Positions 1 through 5,095 of a stretch of DNA of 7,868 nt are shown here, piece by piece. The position numbers and the translations under genes were made by a program. This DNA is from Bacteroidales bacterium (GTDB lineage Bacteria > Bacteroidota > Bacteroidia > Bacteroidales > GCA-2711565), in the NCBI GenBank assembly GCA_029938505.1, contig JAOZUV010000085.1, positions 1-7,868 of the forward strand, in the 5' to 3' direction. Below the pieces are notes generated by a model. The model was given only the letters and a program-made list of their open reading frames with translations, was not told the DNA's origin and ran no database searches. Position 1 is the stretch's first letter, and every line of letters begins with the position of its first letter.

Positions 1-202
1 TTCCAATCCGCCCGGTATGTGTAAATATTTCTCGATTCTGCATTTGAAATTCAATAGCATCAAATTTCTCAGAAATAACAGCAACCCTACCAGGATCACC
101 CACGAGTATAATCGTATCAGCTATGTTTTCAGGTCGAATATTGAGGTGATAAATCGCTCCCTCTTTAGTAACTATCAGTTGTGAGTTTTTCAATTTTTCC
201 AT
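1..202 (-). CDS. Nucleoside phosphorylase (uridine/purine type), N-terminal part, cut by window edge
   Basis: Translating the minus strand from the ATG at 202 gives about 67 residues that run off the left edge. They begin MEKLKNSQLI and contain IYHLNIRPENIADTIILVGD, then GDPGRV at residues 35-40, and end near REIFTHTG. The GDPxRV loop binds phosphate in the PNP/UDP phosphorylase family, and the IYHLN..PE.IADTII lead-in is typical of Bacteroidota members annotated as uridine phosphorylase or purine-nucleoside phosphorylase. These cytoplasmic enzymes split nucleosides with phosphate into base and ribose-1-phosphate for salvage. Upstream in-frame ATGs at 211 and 208 are possible; 202 is preferred because it leaves about 20 nt behind the likely -7 element at 223-230. 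Substrate (uridine or purine) cannot be fixed from this part. The gene is divergent from cinA. Confidence 0.85.
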   Translation of the reverse strand, partial: MEKLKNSQLIVTKEGAIYHLNIRPENIADTIILVGDPGRVAVISEKFDAIEFQMQNREIFTHTGRIG

Positions 203-222
203 AATCATCATTCTAAAACATA

Positions 223-230
223 CAAATTTA
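223..230 (-). promoter_or_regulatory. Bacteroidota-type -7 promoter element for the nucleoside phosphorylase gene
   Basis: On the minus strand this reads TAAATTTG, a full match to the TAnnTTTG -7 consensus. It lies 11-20 nt from the candidate start codons at 211, 208 and 202. No clear TTG is seen at the -33 spacing, so the call rests on the -7 match and its position. Confidence 0.5.
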
Positions 231-262
231 TAAATATGTTCCTAAAAACATCATTAAATCTG

Positions 263-270
263 TATTTTTG
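263..270 (+). promoter_or_regulatory. Bacteroidota-type -7 promoter element for cinA
   Basis: TATTTTTG matches TAnnTTTG exactly and ends 4 nt before the ATG at 275. Transcription would begin at or within a few bases of that ATG, giving a leaderless or nearly leaderless mRNA. No good TTG is visible at the -33 position. The element lies inside the longer reading frame that opens at 236, which argues against that upstream start. Confidence 0.55.
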
Positions 271-274
271 CGTG

Positions 275-1519
275 ATGAAGGCAGAAATTATTAGCATTGG
301 TGATGAAATTTTAATCGGACAAGTGGTAAATACCAATGCCAGTTGGATGGCTGAGCAATTAGCTTTAGCTGGAATTGAAGTGGTTCATATTGCAGCTATT
401 TCTGATACTCAAAGTGCTATTATAAAGGCTTTGAATGATGCCACAAAAAGAGCAGATATTATTTTAATGACAGGCGGATTGGGACCGACGAAGGACGATA
501 TTACCAAGCAAACCCTTTGCGATTATTTTGGGGTATCCATGGTTTTCAATGAAGAAGTATTTACTCAGGTCAAGAATTTATTTAATCTTAGAGGGTTTAA
601 AATAACAGAAGTTAATCGTCGACAAGCAGAAATACCTGAAAATTGCATTCCTCTTAAAAATAAAAATGGAACTGCTCCAGGCATGTGGTTTGAGTATAAT
701 AAAAAAATTATTGTAAGTATGCCGGGGGTTCCTTTTGAGATGAAAGAATTAATGACGGGGCAAGTTATTCCACGATTACAAAAAAAATTCGATTTCAAAA
801 GTTTACTCAAAAAAACCATCATGGTTCAAGGAATTGGTGAATCTCATTTAGCTGAAATAATTGCTGATTGGGAAGACAATTTACCCTCAAATTTTAAATT
901 GGCTTACCTCCCTCAACCTGGACTAGTTCGCTTACGTTTAAGTGCCCGAGGGGAGAAAAGTGAATCACTTCAAAAAGAATTTGATTCTCAAATAGAAAAT
1001 CTAAAACCCCTCATCAATAATTTAATTTATGGTTATGATGAAGCGCGATTAGAAGAAGTAATTGGAAAATTACTTTTGGAAAAAGGCCAAAGCGTCAGTA
1101 CTGCCGAAAGTTGTACTGGGGGTTATATCGCTCATTTAATTACCGATATTTCGGGAAGTTCGGCTTATTTTAAAGGTTCTGTAGTGGCTTACTCAAACGA
1201 AATTAAAGAACAAATATTGGGCGTTCAAAACAAAACATTGATTAAATACGGAGCTGTAAGCAAAGAAGTTGTTAACGAAATGGCACTGGGAATTCAAAAA
1301 ATGTATGATACCGATTATGCTATTGCAACTTCAGGCATTGCTGGGCCAAATGGTGGAACAAAAGAAAAGCCCGTTGGAACTACTTGGATAGCCATCGCTT
1401 TACCTAATAAAACAGTGATTGCAAAAAAATATTTATTGGGCGAACATCGAGGTCGTAACATCCGAAAAGCAGCGCTGACAGCACTAAACCAAGTACGCAA
1501 ACAGCTTTTGAACGGCTAA
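275..1519 (+). CDS. cinA: CinA family protein: MoaB/Mog-like domain plus nicotinamide-nucleotide amidase domain
   Basis: From the ATG at 275 the product is 414 residues, a normal length for two-domain CinA. The N-terminal half is the molybdopterin-binding (MoaB/Mog-like) fold, with GDEILIGQVVNTNASW close to the start and TGGLGPTKDD around residues 66-75. The C-terminal half is the PncC-type amidase domain, with AESCTGG at about 277-283 (Ser279 is the expected nucleophile) and SGIAGPNGG at about 353-361. The family deamidates nicotinamide mononucleotide to nicotinate mononucleotide for NAD recycling in the cytoplasm; in some bacteria full-length CinA is also linked to competence or ADP-ribose hydrolysis, which cannot be judged here. 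The frame is open from an ATG at 236, but those 13 extra residues (MFLKTSLNLYFCV) do not fit the family and overlap the -7 element, so 275 is the better start. It is followed by rpmB. Confidence 0.95.
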   Translation: MKAEIISIGDEILIGQVVNTNASWMAEQLALAGIEVVHIAAISDTQSAIIKALNDATKRADIILMTGGLGPTKDDITKQTLCDYFGVSMVFNEEVFTQVKNLFNLRGFKITEVNRRQAEIPENCIPLKNKNGTAPGMWFEYNKKIIVSMPGVPFEMKELMTGQVIPRLQKKFDFKSLLKKTIMVQGIGESHLAEIIADWEDNLPSNFKLAYLPQPGLVRLRLSARGEKSESLQKEFDSQIENLKPLINNLIYGYDEARLEEVIGKLLLEKGQSVSTAESCTGGYIAHLITDISGSSAYFKGSVVAYSNEIKEQILGVQNKTLIKYGAVSKEVVNEMALGIQKMYDTDYAIATSGIAGPNGGTKEKPVGTTWIAIALPNKTVIAKKYLLGEHRGRNIRKAALTALNQVRKQLLNG

Positions 1520-1564
1520 GTTTTTGATTTTATTGCTTTTTTAATTTTATTTGTAATTAAAGTC

Positions 1565-1595
1565 TTGTCCTTTTGAAAAATAATTCCGTAATTTG
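1565..1595 (+). promoter_or_regulatory. Likely promoter of rpmB
   Basis: TTG at 1565-1567, a 21-nt spacer, then TAATTTG at 1589-1595, a one-base-short variant of TAnnTTTG. A second TTG lies at 1573-1575. The start codon follows 40 nt downstream, leaving room for a short 5' leader. No terminator is visible between cinA and this site, so read-through from cinA is also possible. Confidence 0.5.
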
Positions 1596-1635
1596 CACTC
1601 CGTTTTGAGAATAGGAAATTTTAAATTTTAAAGAG

Positions 1636-1878
1636 ATGTCAAGAATTTGCGAAATAACTGGAAAAAAGGCGATTAGTGGAAACAACGTTTCACACTCTCA
1701 TGCTAAAACTAAAAGGAAATTTTATCCTAACCTTCAAACAAAGAAGTTTTATATTCCAGAAGAAGATAAATGGATTACCATCAAGGTTTCTGCTGCAGGT
1801 TTACGTAATATTGATAAACATGGTATTTCTGCTTGTCTGAAAGAAGCTAGAGAAAATGGGCACTTAACCCACGATTAA
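1636..1878 (+). CDS. rpmB: 50S ribosomal protein L28
   Basis: The 80-residue product starts [20 protein letters not shown] and continues with [19 protein letters not shown] and [13 protein letters not shown], the hallmark segments of bacterial L28 in the form seen in Bacteroidota. L28 is a small basic protein of the large ribosomal subunit. Length is normal and the start is well placed behind an A-rich leader (AAAGAG just before the ATG). As I recall the group, rpmB is often followed by rpmG (L33), a small DUF4295 gene and ftsY. Here a strong terminator follows within 25 nt and an unrelated receptor gene comes next, so the gene appears to be transcribed alone or with cinA. Confidence 0.97.
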   Translation: MSRICEITGKKAISGNNVSHSHAKTKRKFYPNLQTKKFYIPEEDKWITIKVSAAGLRNIDKHGISACLKEARENGHLTHD

Positions 1879-1900
1879 TTCACTTAATAAAGATATTAAG

Positions 1901-1930
1901 ATACCGCTACTTTTTAGCGGTATTTTTTTT
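1901..1930 (+). terminator. Rho-independent terminator after rpmB
   Basis: A perfect 9-bp stem, ATACCGCTA (1901-1909) and TAGCGGTAT (1915-1923), closes a 5-nt loop CTTTT and runs straight into eight T residues (1923-1930). It begins 22 nt after the rpmB stop codon and separates rpmB from the receptor gene. Confidence 0.93.
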
Positions 1931-1966
1931 GTCTAAAAAATCAAAGCGTTTTGAAAATTTAATATT

Positions 1967-2000
1967 TTGAAATTTATTTTAAGAGATTACGTTATCTTAG
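1967..2000 (+). promoter_or_regulatory. Possible promoter of the TonB-dependent receptor gene
   Basis: TTG at 1967-1969, a 23-nt spacer, then TATCTTAG at 1993-2000, one mismatch from TAnnTTTG. The start codon follows at 2022. A promoter is expected here because a strong terminator lies just upstream, but the match is imperfect. Confidence 0.4.
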
Positions 2001-2021
2001 CTAAAGCTTTTAAAAAAATTA

Positions 2022-4538
2022 ATGAAAAACTTCCGATCTTATTTACTCTTGGTTTTCATCTGTTTGTTTTTTAATGTTTTTTCGCAAAATTCATTTACAA
2101 TTTCAGGAACTATAACAGACAATAAAAAACAAGCTATTGAATTTGCTACTATTCAAGTTGAAGGAAGTTCACATGGAACTATTACCAATGAAAACGGTTT
2201 CTATTCTTTAGATATTCCTGCAAATCAAGAAGTAAATATTGTTTTCTCATTCCTGGGTTTTGAAAAACAAACCCACAAAATTATATTAAAAAAATCTGAA
2301 AATAAAATTATCAATATTCAGCTAACACCTTCAAGTACTTTACTCGAAGGCGTTGAAGTAAAAGCAGATCAGGCTCGAACATCAACAATCACTCGTATCG
2401 ATCCAACGGTTTCGACAAAAATTCCAAGTATTAGCGGAGGTGTTGAAGACATCATAAAAACCTTAGCTGGCGTGAGCTCCAATAATGAGTTAAGTTCACA
2501 ATATTCGGTAAGAGGAGGAAATTTTGATGAGAATTTGGTTTATGTGAATGGGATAGAAATTTATCGACCTTTTCTTGTTCGCTCTGGACAACAGGAAGGT
2601 TTAAGCTTTGTAAATTCTGATTTAGTATCCTCCATTTCATTTTCGGCAGGTGGGTTTGATGCAAAATATGGCGATAAAATGTCATCTGTTTTAGATATCA
2701 CTTATAAAAAACCAGATGAATTTGGGGTCTCTGTAAGTTTTGGTTTGTTGGGTTCGCAAGCCCATATGGAGGGTGTTAATAAAAATAAAAAGCTGTCTTA
2801 CTTACTAGGTTTCAGATATAAGAACAATAATAATCTTTTAAATAGCTTGGATACTGAAGGTGATTATAATCCTTTCTTTTACGATTTACAGACGCTCATT
2901 ACTTACGAATTAACAAATAAATGGGAGCTGTCATTTTTAGGGAATTATGCGAATAATACTTATGAACTTGTTCCATCAAACCGAGAAACCAGTTTTGGTA
3001 CTTTGAGTAATTCTTATCAATTCAAAATATATTTTGATGGGCAGGAAGTTGATAAATTTGAGACCTATTTTGGAGCACTTACAGCCAAATATAAGAACAA
3101 GAACAACCTGAACTTGCAGTTCATAGCCTCTGCATTCCAGACTATTGAAAGCGAAACCTATGATATCCAAGGTCAATATTGGATTGGCAGACTTGACCCT
3201 AGTAGTGGGTCAGGATTTGATGACGTAATTGAAACACAAGGAGTAGGAACACACCTCAATCATGCCAGAAATTATTTAGAAGCTGCCGTTTTTAGTTTTG
3301 AGCATAAAGGAAACAAGATTTTCGAAAATCAAATCATTCATTGGGGTCTTAAATTCCAACATGAAGAAATAAATGACAGGCTAAATGAATGGGAAATGGT
3401 TGATTCATCAGCATATTCATTACCTAATTCTATTGATTTACCTGGAAATCTAAATCCCAATCACGATGATTTTATTTTATATAACTCTCTGAAGTCTAAG
3501 GCTAATTTTACCTCAAATCGTATATCTGGATTTACCCAAAGCAAATGGATCTTTACCCCAAAAGTAAGCTTGACAGCTGGCTTGAGATTTAATTATTGGG
3601 ATTATAATGATGAATTTTTATTGAGTCCACGAACTACGATTAGTTATAAACCTAATTGGAAAAGTGATATTGTATTCCGTTTTTCCACTGGATATTATTA
3701 TCAGTCACCTTTTTACAAAGAGCTTAGAGATATAAATGGGATTGTATTGCAAAACGTAAAAGCTCAAAAATCCATTCATTTTGTAGCTGGTTCCGATTGG
3801 AATTTCAAATTATGGAATAGACCTTTTAAATTAGTGAGTGAGATTTATTATAAACATCTCGACAATTTAATCCCATATAAAATTGATAATGTTAGGATTC
3901 GGTATTTACCACATTTGAATTCTGATGGCTATGCTGCAGGTATCGATCTGAAAATCAATGGAGAATTTGTAGAGGGTGTTGAAAGCTGGGCGAGCTTATC
4001 CGTTATGCAAACCCAAGAAGATATTAAAGGTGATTTCTATTATGAGAATTATAATGTGGGGGGTGAATTAATTATTCCTGGTTTTACTGAAGATAATGTT
4101 ATTACTAGCAGCGAACGGATTGAACCCGGATACATTCCTCGCCCAACCGATCCACGTTTCAATTTTTCTTTATTTTTCCAAGATTATTTACCAAACAATC
4201 CTTCCTATAAAATGCATTTGCGTTTAGTATATGGAAGTCGTTTGCCTTTTGGCCCTCCCGATTCTGAAAAGTATAAAGATATATTAAGAATTCCATCTTA
4301 TCGAAGAGTGGATATTGGTTTTTCAAAAGAATTAATTGGAAATAATAGCGATTTTAATTCAAATAGTCCATTTCGTTTTTTCAAATCTTTATGGATCACT
4401 GCCGAAGTCTTAAACTTGCTCCAAATTAATAATACCGTATCTTATTTATGGATTAAGGATATCCATAGTAGACAATATGCCATCCCTAATTATTTAACAG
4501 AGCGTCAGTTAAATTTTAAGCTAATTGCTAAATTCTAG
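2022..4538 (+). CDS. TonB-dependent outer-membrane receptor with carboxypeptidase-regulatory-like N-terminal domain
   Basis: The product is 838 residues. Residues 1-21 form a signal peptide (MKNFRSYLLLVFICLFFNVF then S, probable cut before Gln22). Residues about 25-101 are a CarboxypepD_reg-like beta-sandwich (FTISGTITD, EFATIQVEGSSHGTITNENG, FSFLGF). LEGVEV at 108-113 may serve as the TonB box. The plug follows (about 120-230; YSVRGGNFDENLVYVNGIEI), then a 22-strand-type barrel ending in a C-terminal Phe. Such receptors import bulky substrates through the outer membrane using TonB-ExbBD energy. There is no SusD-like lipoprotein, sigma/anti-sigma pair or hydrolase beside it, so this is not a classic SusCD glycan locus and the substrate (siderophore, vitamin, peptide or other) cannot be named. 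The gene has its own transcription unit after the rpmB terminator, and palindromic repeats begin three bases past its stop. Confidence 0.92.
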   Translation: MKNFRSYLLLVFICLFFNVFSQNSFTISGTITDNKKQAIEFATIQVEGSSHGTITNENGFYSLDIPANQEVNIVFSFLGFEKQTHKIILKKSENKIINIQLTPSSTLLEGVEVKADQARTSTITRIDPTVSTKIPSISGGVEDIIKTLAGVSSNNELSSQYSVRGGNFDENLVYVNGIEIYRPFLVRSGQQEGLSFVNSDLVSSISFSAGGFDAKYGDKMSSVLDITYKKPDEFGVSVSFGLLGSQAHMEGVNKNKKLSYLLGFRYKNNNNLLNSLDTEGDYNPFFYDLQTLITYELTNKWELSFLGNYANNTYELVPSNRETSFGTLSNSYQFKIYFDGQEVDKFETYFGALTAKYKNKNNLNLQFIASAFQTIESETYDIQGQYWIGRLDPSSGSGFDDVIETQGVGTHLNHARNYLEAAVFSFEHKGNKIFENQIIHWGLKFQHEEINDRLNEWEMVDSSAYSLPNSIDLPGNLNPNHDDFILYNSLKSKANFTSNRISGFTQSKWIFTPKVSLTAGLRFNYWDYNDEFLLSPRTTISYKPNWKSDIVFRFSTGYYYQSPFYKELRDINGIVLQNVKAQKSIHFVAGSDWNFKLWNRPFKLVSEIYYKHLDNLIPYKIDNVRIRYLPHLNSDGYAAGIDLKINGEFVEGVESWASLSVMQTQEDIKGDFYYENYNVGGELIIPGFTEDNVITSSERIEPGYIPRPTDPRFNFSLFFQDYLPNNPSYKMHLRLVYGSRLPFGPPDSEKYKDILRIPSYRRVDIGFSKELIGNNSDFNSNSPFRFFKSLWITAEVLNLLQINNTVSYLWIKDIHSRQYAIPNYLTERQLNFKLIAKF

Positions 4539-4540
4539 TT

Positions 4541-4659
4541 TCGGCTAAACTCGTGACACAGTGGACGTCGAGCGGAGCCGAGACGTAAGGCTTCGACTAC
4601 GCTCAGCCACCATCTGTTCATCGAGCGGAGTTTATCGGACATCGAGCGGAGCCGAGATG
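4541..4659 (+). repeat. Palindromic repeat cluster 1 (between receptor and GIY-YIG gene)
   Basis: A GC-rich block in AT-rich surroundings. It contains a degenerate reverse core TCGGCTAAACTC (4541-4552); a forward unit, CGTC-core-GACG (4566-4585); a reverse unit, GGCT-core-AGCC (4589-4608); a truncated forward unit CATCGAGCGGAG (4619-4630); and a forward unit, CATC-core-GATG (4640-4659). The forward core is GAGCGGAGCCGA; the reverse core at 4593-4604 is TCGACTACGCTC. The first forward and reverse units can also pair with each other across 4561-4610, with GTGG and CCAC at the ends, making a long imperfect hairpin. The block ends 31 nt before the nuclease start codon. Confidence 0.9.
4566..4608. 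repeat. Inverted pair of repeat units (REPIN-like)
   Basis: The forward unit has a 4-bp stem CGTC/GACG around GAGCGGAGCCGA (core 4570-4581). Three bases later the reverse unit has a 4-bp stem GGCT/AGCC around TCGACTACGCTC (core 4593-4604). The two cores are near reverse complements, so each unit can fold alone or the pair can fold together. This head-to-head layout resembles REPINs, in which two REP units face each other. Confidence 0.8.
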
Positions 4660-4690
4660 GGACAATTTCAAATTTTAGGAATAAATAGTT

Positions 4691-4999
4691 ATGATTAATG
4701 CATACATGTATATTCTCAAATGTGCAAATAGAACTTATTATACTGGTAGCACCAAAAATCTTGAAAAAAGATTAAATGAACACAATGCTGGTTTAGGAGC
4801 AAATTATACCAGAAAGCATCTCCCTGTTAAATTAGTTTATTATGAAGAATTCCAAAGAATTGATGAGGCTTTTTACAGAGAAAAACAAGTTCAAAATTGG
4901 AGCAAGAAGAAAAAAGAAGCATTGATAAGTGGCAATTTGAACAAATTGCATGATTTATCAGAATGCAAGAATGACAGTCACTTCGACTCCGCTCAGTGA
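4691..4999 (+). CDS. Small GIY-YIG nuclease domain protein
   Basis: The product is 102 residues, essentially one GIY-YIG domain of the YhbQ/UPF0213 (COG2827) kind. The motif appears as MYI (6-8) and YTG (17-19) in [20 protein letters not shown]. The catalytic Arg is Arg27 in LEKRLNEHN, and the metal-binding Glu is most likely Glu64 in YREKQVQNW, followed by the family's basic SKKKKEALI segment. Such proteins cut DNA in a metal-dependent way; the roles of single-domain members are largely unsettled, and automatic pipelines often mislabel them as excinuclease subunit C. The gene is alone, between repeat clusters 1 and 2. The family body ends near residue 90 (NLNKLHDLS). The terminal SHFDSAQ and the TGA stop are encoded by a repeat unit, so the tail looks acquired. 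A job in spreading or processing the repeats is inference. No convincing promoter was found upstream. Confidence 0.9.
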   Translation: MINAYMYILKCANRTYYTGSTKNLEKRLNEHNAGLGANYTRKHLPVKLVYYEEFQRIDEAFYREKQVQNWSKKKKEALISGNLNKLHDLSECKNDSHFDSAQ

Positions 5000-5000
5000 C
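4977..5000. repeat. Reverse repeat unit overlapping the 3' end of the GIY-YIG gene
   Basis: A perfect 6-bp stem, GTCACT (4977-4982) and AGTGAC (4995-5000), flanks the core TCGACTCCGCTC (4983-4994), the exact reverse complement of GAGCGGAGTCGA. It encodes the last residues SHFDSAQ, and the stop codon TGA (4997-4999) lies in the right arm. Confidence 0.88.
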
Positions 5001-5064
5001 CTAAATTCGACTCCGCTCAGTGTCCGCGGTCATCAAGCGACTGGTGATAAGCAAAGCCGAGACG
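4977..5064. repeat. Palindromic repeat cluster 2 (between GIY-YIG and T9SS-cargo genes)
   Basis: Contains the intact reverse unit at 4977-5000; a second reverse core TCGACTCCGCTC (5007-5018) whose left arm is lost; the tail TGTCCGCGGTC (5021-5031); and a degenerate forward half (from CATCAAGCGACT at 5031 to AGCCGAGACG ending at 5064). The arrangement of core, TGTCCGCGG, then CATCRAGCGACT recurs in cluster 3, so it is a larger composite repeat. The cluster lies between the 3' ends of two convergent genes; it has no T-run, so it is not an obvious intrinsic terminator. Confidence 0.85.
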
Positions 5065-5095
5065 TGCCGAAATACCCCTTTAAATCGAAATGCCT

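Noticed and set aside
236..274. Upstream in-frame start for cinA at 236
   Set aside because: The 13 added residues are hydrophobic filler unlike CinA, and the segment contains the -7 promoter element at 263-270.
565..822. Minus-strand open frame of 85 codons
   Set aside because: It lies wholly inside cinA on the opposite strand and its product resembles no family I know; a shadow of the coding bias.
1315..1500. Minus-strand open frame of 61 codons
   Set aside because: Antisense to the conserved amidase domain of cinA, with no independent signals.
2452..2685. Minus-strand open frame inside the receptor gene (a second one at 2976-3176)
   Set aside because: Both are antisense to conserved plug and barrel coding sequence and have no recognisable product.
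4977..5064. Bidirectional intrinsic terminator between the convergent nuclease and T9SS-cargo genes
   Set aside because: The hairpin has a 12-nt loop and no T-run on either strand; it could still slow polymerase, but the sequence does not support a terminator call.
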